Below are positions 8,729 to 16,589 of a stretch of 59,860 nucleotides of DNA, piece after piece. Location: positions 1-59,860 of the forward strand of contig NZ_CAJNOB010000005.1 of the NCBI RefSeq assembly GCF_905250085.1, in the 5' to 3' direction. The notes below the pieces were generated by a model, which was not told the DNA's origin, did no database searches, and worked only from the letters and a program-made list of their open reading frames with translations. This stretch comes from Candidatus Methylacidithermus pantelleriae. Its GTDB lineage: Bacteria; Verrucomicrobiota; Verrucomicrobiia; Methylacidiphilales; Methylacidiphilaceae. Both the position numbers and the translations under genes were made by a program. Numbering within the stretch: the stretch's first letter is position 1; every line of letters begins with the position of its first letter.

Positions 8729-8817
8729 GGACAGGTGCCGGAGTGGTTGAACGGGGCGGTCTTGAAAATCGCTAGGCGGGACCTCCCGCCTCGTGGGTTC
8801 GAATCCCACCCTGTCCG
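8729..8817 (+). tRNA. tRNA-Ser (UGA)
   Basis: An 89-nt tRNA with the long variable arm of serine tRNAs. The acceptor GGACAGG pairs with CCTGTCC at 8810-8816. The anticodon TGA lies at 8763-8765 within loop CTTGAAA, and the T-loop is GGTTCGAATCC. No encoded CCA follows. Confidence 0.95.
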
Positions 8818-9722
8818 CGAAGCGTCCTGTAGAACGGGCCGAGCGTACGGAAGGGACAAGCCCAAGTAAAGCTCTCCCAATGGCGTTTTTCCGAGCCTTG
8901 GCTGCAAGCTCGGCCTTTTGTGAGATCCATTCTTCCCTGAAAGCAAGGGAGCAATAGGCCTTGAAGTATGGCGTGGGGTTACGTTACCTCGGGTTTATGG
9001 CACGAACCGGAGCTTGCCTTTGTTGGTCGAGCTTTGGCAGCAAAAAACCTGCAAAGCGAAGGAAGGCTTTGGCCAGGCTCGCCTAGAACTTGCCTTCCGT
9101 AGGGTCATGAACTTGTGCCCCAAGCCGCAAGCCTGTTCTGGCGCCCAGGCCGGTGGCCGGGCGTGAAATTTTGTGTCTCCATGAGGAATGACCCAAAGCG
9201 ATAGCCCGATAGGCGGCCACCCGTGATAGGGAGGGTGCAAGATTTTCCCCTGCGGAACCGTTTCACGACGCGTCGGGCGCGTTTGGTGCCTTTGGCCTGT
9301 GGGATTGCTGCCGTTTGCGCCACGCTCGTACGATAAAGCGACGGATCATGCAGCCCCACGACCCGAAAGCGCGGGTTTTCGGACAGGTCAGATCCCGTGG
9401 TTCCCGTGCCGCGTTCTTGGAGTAAGCTTCTGGCGAGGTTCTCTTTTGGTTGAAAAGAAGTAAAGAGGTATGCGGTGTGACGAGAGGAAAAAAAACTTTT
9501 TAGGGTATTCCCAAAGGAAGGCTAGCTCGCTTCGGGGAGTGTAATGGAGAAGCTCTTTTTTCTTTTCCTCCGGAAAAAAGGAAAGGCGTTTTTTTCTATT
9601 GGCTACAAGCCCGCCCTTTGTTCTCTTTCGTGGGGTAGACAACCCGCGGCGGAAGTCCCCAGGCTTTCTTGTAGAGCGCAGAGATGATTGGCCCTCCCCG
9701 TGCTTCCAACGTCAGGCGTTGT
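8818..9722. other. Intergenic stretch beside decayed IS605 element
   Basis: About 900 bp with only short, overlapping open frames on both strands and no recognisable protein. The part next to 9723 may include the non-coding 3-prime region that normally follows tnpB, which would hold the guide RNA scaffold. No element end could be fixed by eye. Confidence 0.4.
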
Positions 9723-10732
9723 TTACAGCCGTCCTTGGCGAAGCTGCGGCCTCAAACCAATCCTGGCAATCTTCCGACTTGCGTTCACATCACTGTGTGC
9801 CCGGAGAACACGGTGAGGACACATTGAAACGATGTCCCGAGCGTTTTTCCGGACTTTCACAACACAACTAGCTCTGCCTGGTGGAGGCCAGATCGACGTA
9901 GTCGACAAAGGATGACGGCAGCTGCCGCCATGCCCAGAGGTGCCAACGGGCGCACACGTGCTGGCGGGCCTTCCTCCGGTTGCGAATGTTCCTGCAGTCT
10001 TCCGTCACGATCCTAGCGATCCCACCTCGATGGGGGCCTGGACGATGTTTCCACCCGTTTCGGGGTTGATGTGCCGAACGCGCCGCATCTTTTTGCCGGA
10101 GACTTGCTGGAGCTTTTGTCTCGCGCTGTGGCTCCCGTTGGGCGGAAAACGACGACGCAGGGCAAGGGAGCAAGTCCGGCTTGTCGCGCAACTTTTCCGC
10201 CGCCAAAGGTTTTCTTCCCTGTCCTTATGGCGGCGAGGTTCTTTTGCCCGAGAGCCATGCCCCGCGTAAGGCCGCATGCCAGAGCATGGCGATTTTTTGT
10301 TTTAACGATGAGCTTCCGATACCACATCCTGTCGCAGACGCAGCGGGACGCTCCTGCATCCATCGATCGTGTAAGGTGAGACGGTCTCACCCTCCATGGT
10401 GTACGTGCGCTTGTCGAAGTGCACGCTGGCGTGGTCGAACGGGATGGCCGGAACGGGCGCGTCCTTCCTGATACATCCCGATGTCTTCTTTTGCCCTGTA
10501 GGCGTTGCACACCGTAAAAATGGCCTTGTAGCACATCTGGGCGCCCAACGGCGTAGCCGAAGTGCGGCGTGGGGTAGGTACGCTCCTCCAGGGTCACCCT
10601 ATCCCAGACAGAATGCTTGCGCGTGACGGGGACGGGCCGGTTGCAAGCGTCGGCGTAGGCCGAGCAGAGTGCAGTAAGCGATCTTGGTTGCTCTGCCATA
10701 CTATCGCGTTGGATCGACGCCGTCCCCATCAT
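9723..10732 (-). pseudogene. tnpB: Decayed tnpB (IS200/IS605 RNA-guided nuclease)
   Basis: Pieces of TnpB follow one another on the minus strand but in different frames. The N-terminal part reads ALCSAYADACNRPVPV and, after a frame change near 10545, GAQMCYKAIFTVCNAYRA. Then come GMALGQKNLAA, SARQKLQQVSGKKMRRVRH in another frame, IARIVTEDCRNIRNRR in a third, and a C-terminal zinc-ribbon remnant ending AHSDVNASRKIARIG. At least three frameshifts are needed to join them. The first RuvC aspartate (normally GVDLG) is alanine here, codon 10253-10255, so the nuclease site is lost as well. The glutamate (TED) and final aspartate (HSD) remain. The tnpA remnant lies just upstream in the same orientation. 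Confidence 0.85.
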
Positions 10733-10777
10733 AGTTCATCGCCTTCCGGTGACATGCCAAGAACCCTCGGAGGGAGA

Positions 10778-11149
10778 GCGGACGGTCTTAGTGCTCATAT
10801 TGTTCGCCGTGGCAACGTAGTACCACGGAGGCTACAGCTTGCCACCGGATAACCGCTTCTTCCGTTCAAAGAAACGATGGAACCGCCGGCTCGCCGTGAC
10901 GCCTTTGAGCACCTTAACGGCATTGACCACGGCGACGGCGGCCTGGATGCGAACAAACAGGTCAACGTCATCTGGTTGGATCTCCTGGGAGATCATCGGC
11001 TAGCCACGTTCAGTGCACATCGTATCCAGTATTGCTCCCGTTGGCGTAGCCGCGGCTCCGGTCAACACGTCGCACCAATCCTTTGGACACCAGATCCCTT
11101 GCTAGACCGTTGGATCGACGCCATTGCGGTTGGTGACCATCTCGATCAT
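10778..11149 (-). pseudogene. tnpA: Decayed tnpA (IS200-type Y1 transposase)
   Basis: A single frame on the minus strand can be read through three in-frame stops (TAG at 11102-11104, 11000-11002 and 10832-10834). It gives the IS200 Y1 transposase pattern: WCPKDWCDVLTG, then AILDTMCTERG, MISQEIQP, VKVLKGVTA, and PPWYYVAT with the tyrosine retained. The HUH motif, normally PDHVHLF, reads PDDVDLF, so both metal-binding histidines are changed to aspartate. Family knowledge: the enzyme nicks and joins single-stranded element ends through the tyrosine. With three stops and no HUH pair this copy cannot be active. It lies about 45 bp upstream of the tnpB remnant, the standard IS605 layout. Confidence 0.85.
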
Positions 11150-11363
11150 TTGCAACCTTCTACACCGCATGGTGCACCCTGGACGCACCCGCCATTCCTC
11201 CCCCCTCGATTTCAATCGCAAGGTTCTTTGCGGAGGATCGAGAAACGAAGGAAGAGAAAAGAGGGAAGCAAAAGGGAAAAGATTTTGTCGTGCAAAAGAT
11301 CTTCCATGGGTCTCTGATTTTCCTCGATCATCGCTTGGAAACCGAGAGTCCGGCCCGAACGGT

Positions 11364-11410
11364 TTAAAAAAAGCCTGCCCTCTCCTTGCGTTGGGTCGGA
11401 GAGGGCAGGC
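11364..11410 (-). terminator. Rho-independent terminator of formate dehydrogenase
   Basis: A perfect 13-bp inverted repeat, GCCTGCCCTCTCC at 11373-11385 and its complement at 11398-11410, with a 12-nt loop. On the minus strand it is followed by a run of seven T. It lies 60 bp after the stop of the formate dehydrogenase gene. Confidence 0.92.
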
Positions 11411-11469
11411 CAAAACTGCGGAGGAACCGGCGGGGATGATCCCGCGATGGTCGGCCACCGGCGTTGACG

Positions 11470-12621
11470 TTACACCTTGTAGGAGTGTGCCCCTACACCG
11501 GCAAGTTTTCCCTCGTGAACGACCAGGTACTCGTTTCGAATTGGCCGCCCTTCCAACCAGCATTCCAGGATCTCTCGAACCCCAGCGGCGTAGCGCCCCT
11601 GTGCTGAGAGAGTTGACCCCGAAATGTGAGGAGTCATTGCGTGGTTGGGCATCCATCGCCATGGGTGGTTCATCGGCGGGGGTTGTGGGAACCAGACGTC
11701 ACCCGCATATCCGGCAAGCTGGCCGGTCTCTAGCGCTTTGACAATCGCATCCCGATCGCAGATGCGGGCACGAGCAGTATTGACGATGTAGGACCCTCGT
11801 TTCATTTTGCTGATCAATTTTTCATTGAAGAGGTTTTCCGTACCCGCATGCAAGGGACAGTGAATGGAGATCACGTCGCACACTCGTACAAGCGACTCGA
11901 CGTCCGGGTGGAATTGAACTCCAAGCTCTTCTTCCACTTCCTTCGGGAGCCGGTGCTGATCCGTATAGTGGAGTTTTACGTCAAAAGGCTTAAGCCTTTT
12001 GAGGACGGAACGCCCGATCCGGCCTGCGCCTACCACGCCAACGTCCATTCCTTCCAAGTCGTAGGAACGCGAAACACAATCCGCAATATTCCAGCCTCCG
12101 TTGACCACCCACTTGTAGGAGGGAATATAATTGCGGACCAGAGTGAGGATCATCATGACCGCGTGTTCCGCCACGCTGATGCTATTGCACCAGGTAATTT
12201 CGGCCACGGTGATCCCCGCTTCCATGGCCGCTTTGAGATCGTAGTGATCCGACCCAATCCCAGCGGTAATCGCGAGCTTGAGTTTTTTGGCCTTGGCAAT
12301 GCGTTCTTTCGTCAGGTAGGCAGGCCAGAAAGGCTGGGAAATCACCACGTCGGCGTCTGGGAGCTCCCGTTCGAACACAGAATCGGGACCATCCTTATCA
12401 GATGTGACCACGAGTGTGTGGCCGCGTTCCTCCAGGAATCGGCGCAATCCTAGTTCACCCGATACACTGCCCAAGAGCTCCCCGGGCTTAAAGTCAATGG
12501 CCTTAGGGGTGGGCGTTGGAAACCCATCCGGGTATCGCTCGATCTTGGGAATGGAGTCTCGAGCATAGGTGATGGGATACCCTTCTACCGGGTCGGGATA
12601 GAGAACACAGAGTACTTTCAT
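11470..12621 (-). CDS. fdh: NAD-dependent formate dehydrogenase
   Basis: A 383-residue D-2-hydroxyacid-dehydrogenase-fold enzyme that oxidises formate to CO2 with reduction of NAD+. Residue numbering matches the well-studied Pseudomonas enzyme: Ile122, Asn146, the nucleotide motif GAGRIG (198-203), Asp221 (which favours NAD over NADP), Cys255, Arg284, Asp308, Gln313 and His332. The family signature QPPPMNHPWRWMPNH is intact. It is translated from ATG after an AGGAGG ribosome site and is followed by a strong terminator, so it forms a single-gene unit. In a methylotroph it would complete C1 oxidation and supply NADH. No subunits of a molybdenum or tungsten formate dehydrogenase are nearby, and this type needs no metal. 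Confidence 0.96.
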   Translation of the reverse strand: MKVLCVLYPDPVEGYPITYARDSIPKIERYPDGFPTPTPKAIDFKPGELLGSVSGELGLRRFLEERGHTLVVTSDKDGPDSVFERELPDADVVISQPFWPAYLTKERIAKAKKLKLAITAGIGSDHYDLKAAMEAGITVAEITWCNSISVAEHAVMMILTLVRNYIPSYKWVVNGGWNIADCVSRSYDLEGMDVGVVGAGRIGRSVLKRLKPFDVKLHYTDQHRLPKEVEEELGVQFHPDVESLVRVCDVISIHCPLHAGTENLFNEKLISKMKRGSYIVNTARARICDRDAIVKALETGQLAGYAGDVWFPQPPPMNHPWRWMPNHAMTPHISGSTLSAQGRYAAGVREILECWLEGRPIRNEYLVVHEGKLAGVGAHSYKV

Positions 12622-13129
12622 ATCTTGCCTCCTTTTGAGCTGGTTTTTTTTCTCTTTTCCTTTCGTTAGCGGACCAGCTAAGAGCGCTTGCGATTTCCTT
12701 TTTCTGCTGGTCCCTGCCTTTTCCTTTGTCGTTGTAAAAAGGATACCCTCGTTCGGTTGGATCTCAAAAACGGGCTACCATAACCTTTTTCCAAGGACGA
12801 CGTCGGCGATCTGTATGGAATGCATCCTTTACTCTTAGGCATCTAAACATGTCAATAGAAAAATGTTTTTGTTCTCCTCGGGACCGAACTTGGAAGTTTT
12901 TTCCTTCCGGGAACAGGTTCGTTAGCTCAATGGGGAAAAAATGCCTTCGGGCTGGCCAACGAGAGATGGCAAGCGTTTCCCCCAAAAGGGAAAGAATCTT
13001 TTGCCAGAAAAGGATAGGGCCAGGGTTGACTTCGGGCCCGCTCCGGGAAAAGGTCGTTGACAGCTGCCGCACGGCCTTTCCATTATAACGATAGGTGTAG
13101 CGAACTGGACCACGATTTTAAGCTCGCAT
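12622..13129. other. Intergenic stretch with fdh leader and tRNA-Gly promoter
   Basis: About 500 bp without a supported gene. The left edge holds the ribosome site and probably the promoter of the minus-strand formate dehydrogenase gene. The right edge holds the promoter candidate for tRNA-Gly. No structured RNA was recognised between them. Confidence 0.5.
13057..13089 (+). promoter_or_regulatory. Candidate sigma-70 promoter of tRNA-Gly
   Basis: TTGACA at 13057-13062 is a consensus -35 box. Possible -10 boxes are CATTAT at 13081-13086 (18-bp spacer) or TATAAC at 13084-13089 (21-bp spacer). The tRNA begins 40 bp further on. Confidence 0.4.
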
Positions 13130-13200
13130 GCGGGTGTAGTTCAATGGTAGAACGGGGGCTTCCCAAGCCTCAAACGAGGGTTCGATTCCCTTCACCCGCT
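13130..13200 (+). tRNA. tRNA-Gly (CCC)
   Basis: A 71-nt tRNA. Acceptor GCGGGTG pairs with CACCCGC at 13193-13199. The anticodon loop TTCCCAA gives CCC and the T-loop is GGTTCGATTCC. No encoded CCA. Confidence 0.95.
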
Positions 13201-13960
13201 TCCGCTTTTTCCGTCACAGGGATGGTCGTTCCCCAGGATACCGTTGTGGGGAGAACGGACGGCGGCTCTTTTCTTGAGCGGATGCTGGACAGAAGAACAA
13301 AGCAGACAGCTGCAACGGCCACCGGAGTGATCGCTTACGCGGATCCCACCGAGGTGAAGTGGTTTCGCTTTTGGGTTCCGTTTGAAAAGAAAAAAAACCG
13401 CTTAGCGGAAGAAGATAGCCTTTCTTTTCAGCAAAAAGGAAAAAACCTGCTGCCAGTAGATCCGGCAGCGGCTCGGGTTCGACTCGTGCGGTCTTTTGGA
13501 ACGCAACAACAGCGTGGGATTGGCTCTTCCCTTGCGAAGAAAATGTTAGGCGGGGCACGAGGAGGCAGGACATCGTTCCGCGAAAAAAGTGCGTTTTGGG
13601 CACGACTCCTCAGCCTGAATAGTAAGAAGATGGCTACATTGCAAAGCTTGTGATGGTTGCTTGAGGCTGCGGATGGGTGTTCGGAGGGATCCTGTGGGCG
13701 ACGGAGAGAAGCTTCCGGATTAAAGAAGAGGGGCCATCGGGTCGGGGATCGGTAAGGTAGGCTCTTTCAAAAAAGGAAAAAGAAGGAACATGAGATTCAA
13801 AAGGGGTCCTTTTCCAAGTCCTTTAGATAGAAAGGATTGCCGTTTCTTACCACGGATTCGCGCACTATTGGGGCCTAACTCTTACTAATGAAAGGTTTTT
13901 CTTGTCTACTGCTGCAAACTTGCTACGTTTTTCTTTGGTAATACCGAAAAGGAGGTGGCC
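13201..13960. other. Intergenic stretch, no supported gene
   Basis: About 760 bp. A long open frame crosses the tRNA and continues here, but it shows no family pattern and no ribosome site, so it is not called. Only the promoter and ribosome site of the small membrane peptide at the right end are expected. Confidence 0.45.
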
Positions 13961-14125
13961 ATGATCGCTGATCTTCTGTCTCGCCCTTGGATTGCGGGTC
14001 TTCCCACGTGGCTGGAGCCATCCAAAGGGGCACCTTCCGCGTACTTCTGGGTACCTGCGATTACGCTGGTAGCGGGGTTCGTCGTGTTTTTTGTGATCCG
14101 GAATATCGCAAAAAAGAACGAATAA
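13961..14125 (+). CDS. 54-residue single-pass membrane peptide
   Basis: A short gene with a strong ribosome site (AAGGAGGT, 8 bp before the ATG). The product starts MIADLLSRPWIAGLP, has a glycine/proline-containing amphipathic segment to residue 28, one membrane helix at about residues 30-47 (FWVPAITLVAGFVVFFVI), and a basic end RNIAKKNE. The orientation is probably C-terminus inside by the positive-inside rule. A likely terminator follows 90 bp later, so the peptide is its own transcription unit. I do not recognise a family. Such peptides can be subunits of respiratory complexes or membrane-stress peptides; nothing here decides. Confidence 0.6.
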   Translation: MIADLLSRPWIAGLPTWLEPSKGAPSAYFWVPAITLVAGFVVFFVIRNIAKKNE

Positions 14126-14214
14126 GTGGTTTGGGCGTATTAGTCTGTGTTGAGCTCGGGAGTTTCTCCTGCTGCGAGCGCAGGGCGGCAGGAGCCTAGA
14201 AGTAGCGGTCTTTG

Positions 14215-14277
14215 AAACCCCCCTTGCTGGGACTGCCGGACCAGTTGGCAGCCAGTCAAAAGGGGGTTTTCTTTTTT
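14215..14277 (+). terminator. Probable terminator after the small membrane gene
   Basis: AAACCCCC at 14215-14222 pairs with GGGGGTTT at 14262-14269, enclosing an inner CTGCC/GGCAG hairpin. It is followed by TTTTCTTTTTT. It also argues against a start at 14276 for the next gene, because that codon lies in the T-tract. Confidence 0.65.
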
Positions 14278-14317
14278 GAATTGCCTTTACCTGACGCTTT
14301 TCCTAGTTTTCCGACGC

Positions 14318-15013
14318 GTGAGATTTGCATGCGGTGCGGCTCTTCGCTGGTCGGTTTTCCTTTTGGTGTTACTGGGGTTTTTTGGGTTGGAAGGCGTTTG
14401 GGCGGGAGACTTTCAGAGCACAGTTGAACAAGCAGCGGCGATCATTCGCAGGTTCAAGGATCTTCCTGAGGATGGCATTCCAGAGGCGGTCTTCCGCGAC
14501 GCTAAGGGTCTGGCGGTCCTTCAGGTGGTAAAGGCGGGGTTTCTTTTCAGTGGCCGAGGGGGGGAGGGGCTAGTAGTCGCCCGTACGGCACAAGGATGGT
14601 CGGGCCCTTCGGCCATTGTACTGGGGGGAATCGGGTATGGATTTCAAGTGGGAGTACAGGTGACTGAGTTTGTCTTTGTTCTCAATACCCCGGAAGCTGT
14701 TAAGGCTTTTGCTCAAAAGACCAACTTCACGCTCGGAGGAGATATCAGTGCTTCGGCCGGCCCGGTCGGGCGAACGGCCGAAGGCGGGGTAATGCCGCTG
14801 GCTGCCATCTATACCTATAGCCGGAGCCAGGGGATCTTCGGTGGGCTGTCCGTGGAAGGAGCAGTCGTGGCAGCAGCGCCTAAGACGAACGAAGCGTATT
14901 ACGGGCGGCCAGTGACGCCCGCGCAAATTCTCTACGGGGATGTTCCACCCCCTCCGGGGGCACGCGTTCTTTTGGATGCTTTAGAAGCTCCCTACCGGCA
15001 GCCGAGCTCCTAG
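14318..15013 (+). CDS. SYLF (Ysc84/DUF500) domain exported protein
   Basis: A 231-residue protein with an N-terminal signal sequence (basic residues, then SVFLLVLLGFFGLEGVWAG) and a SYLF domain over most of the rest. Recognisable parts are the early helix with AAAIIRRF, AKGLAVLQVVKAGFLFSGRGGEGLVVAR, a glycine-rich GGIGYGFQVGVQ segment, and SRSQGIFGGLSVEGAVV. SYLF domains bind phosphoinositides or other lipids in eukaryotes; bacterial members are exported and little studied. The GTG at 14318 is chosen because the in-frame TTG at 14276 sits in a terminator tail. It is followed by an L,D-transpeptidase and a bactofilin, pointing to an envelope role, which is inference. Confidence 0.82.
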   Translation: MRFACGAALRWSVFLLVLLGFFGLEGVWAGDFQSTVEQAAAIIRRFKDLPEDGIPEAVFRDAKGLAVLQVVKAGFLFSGRGGEGLVVARTAQGWSGPSAIVLGGIGYGFQVGVQVTEFVFVLNTPEAVKAFAQKTNFTLGGDISASAGPVGRTAEGGVMPLAAIYTYSRSQGIFGGLSVEGAVVAAAPKTNEAYYGRPVTPAQILYGDVPPPPGARVLLDALEAPYRQPSS

Positions 15014-15247
15014 GAAAGGTTTTCTTTGGGTGGGGACTGGCGGCTTTTGCTCACCCGGTAGGCAAGAGCCCTGGGAAAAGCGGCCATCAACCGGCCGGTG
15101 AGGATTTGGGCCGGCACGCTGTGCGTTACAAAGCGAGGAGCTTGGTAAAAGAGCCATCCGAGAGGAGTTCACGGGAATAGACTGCCAGTTGGAAAAAGTG
15201 CGAAAGCTTCACTTTTTGGTTGAGTTTCTTCTTTTTTTACCAAAACT

Positions 15248-15958
15248 ATGAAAACCATGTGGGCTTCGATCCGTTTCTTGGCCAGGGCGGGTGTACTGGT
15301 TGGCGTGGTCGTGTTGTTCGGGGGCTGTGCTGGGCGCGGACCTTCTCCCATGTATGTCGCCCGGATTAGTATCCATGATCAAGCCATGCAGATCGAAAAG
15401 GATGGAAAGCCCATCAAGCGTTTTCCGGTTTCCACATCGCGCTTTGGCATCGGAGACGAGCCGCGCAGCTTTCGAACTCCGCTTGGCCGGTTTATCGTCG
15501 CCGAGAAAATTGGAGATGGAGTTCCCGTGGGGGGGAAATTTTATCATCGGCGGTTTACAGGGGAGGTGGTCAACGTAGCATTGTGCCGCAGGCAGGATTA
15601 CCAGCCTCGTACGGATAGTATCCTAACACGGATTTTACGGCTCAAAGGCTTGGAGCCCCATAATCGCAATGCCTACCGGCGGGGGATCTATATCCATGGA
15701 ACCAACGAAGAGCAGTTAGTTGGGCAGCCGTCCAGCTACGGATGCATTCGGATGCGCAACTACGATATTCTGGACGTCTACAATATGCTTCCGGTAGGGA
15801 GCGAGGTCATTATTCAAAAAGAACCGCTGCCGTCCTCCTACCCCCCGTCGGCGGAGCAGGTGATGGCAGCGGTGTCGGCAACCGGGAAGCCTGTGGCAGC
15901 CGCTTCTTCTCCCAGTGTTCGGCGGGCCCGTCCGATCGGCGAAGACTCAACGCCGTAA
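15248..15958 (+). CDS. L,D-transpeptidase (YkuD) lipoprotein
   Basis: A 236-residue predicted lipoprotein with a hydrophobic leader and lipobox FGGC (Cys27). The YkuD catalytic motif is complete: HGTNEE beginning at His150, and SSYGCIRM with the nucleophile Cys166. The domain covers about residues 36-190; the last 40 residues are alanine, proline and serine rich and look like a linker. L,D-transpeptidases make 3-3 crosslinks in peptidoglycan or attach proteins to it, acting outside the inner membrane. It lies between the SYLF protein and the bactofilin, so a role in cell-wall shaping is plausible. Which reaction it performs cannot be read from the sequence. Confidence 0.92.
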   Translation: MKTMWASIRFLARAGVLVGVVVLFGGCAGRGPSPMYVARISIHDQAMQIEKDGKPIKRFPVSTSRFGIGDEPRSFRTPLGRFIVAEKIGDGVPVGGKFYHRRFTGEVVNVALCRRQDYQPRTDSILTRILRLKGLEPHNRNAYRRGIYIHGTNEEQLVGQPSSYGCIRMRNYDILDVYNMLPVGSEVIIQKEPLPSSYPPSAEQVMAAVSATGKPVAAASSPSVRRARPIGEDSTP

Positions 15959-16090
15959 AACCGAAAGGGCTGGTACACCCCTTTTTGGGGCGGGTTCAAG
16001 GTCACCCCTCTTCGCCTTTTTGGAAGGCAGATGGTTCTCCTTTGATTCGAGTCTTGCGTCACCCGTCGCTTGTAGTGTAAGGGCAAAAGC

Positions 16091-16582
16091 ATGAGTGTCT
16101 TCCAAAGTCAGGGGTTTTCTGAGCGAAAGCCTTCTGGCTCTGCGTCTCGAGTGACCGTCCTCACGAAGGACACAGAATTTTGTGGAAGCGTGGCTTTTAC
16201 GGGGGAGTTGGAACTCAATGGCAAGGTTGAGGGGGAGCTTCTTTCGGAGGATGGTCGGCTTGTGGTCGGAGAGTCGGGTATTGTTCAAGCCCAGATCCGG
16301 GCCCGGGAGGTGGTGATTGCGGGAACGGTCTGCGGGAATGTGGTGGCAACTGAACGGGTGCAACTGCAGCGGACTGGGAAACTCTACGGGGACGTCTCCA
16401 GTCCCATACTGGTCGTAGAGGAGGGCGCACTTTTTGTGGGCCGTTCCGAACCACCCCCAGAGAAACGTGGAGAGGCGCCTCACGTGCGGTCCCTTTTCCG
16501 GTTGATCACCCCGAAGAACAAAGAGAAAAGAGAAGTTGGCTCGCCTTCGGTGGGTACAACCGAACCGGAGCGCCCATCCTAG
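16091..16582 (+). CDS. Bactofilin
   Basis: A 163-residue polymer-forming cytoskeletal protein. The central part (about 25-120) is a right-handed beta-helix with short periodic turns, for example FCGSVAFTGELELNGKVEG, LVVGESGIVQAQIRAREVVI, VCGNVVA and KLYGDVSSPILVVEEGALF. The first 25 and last 40 residues are charged and disordered, as in other bactofilins. Bactofilins assemble without nucleotides on the inner face of the membrane and often recruit peptidoglycan enzymes. The gene starts 133 bp after the L,D-transpeptidase and may share its transcript. Confidence 0.92.
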   Translation: MSVFQSQGFSERKPSGSASRVTVLTKDTEFCGSVAFTGELELNGKVEGELLSEDGRLVVGESGIVQAQIRAREVVIAGTVCGNVVATERVQLQRTGKLYGDVSSPILVVEEGALFVGRSEPPPEKRGEAPHVRSLFRLITPKNKEKREVGSPSVGTTEPERPS

Positions 16583-16589
16583 CCGATCC

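Noticed and set aside
13057-13653. Open frame of about 200 codons on the plus strand
   Set aside because: It runs through the whole tRNA-Gly gene and shows no family pattern or ribosome site.
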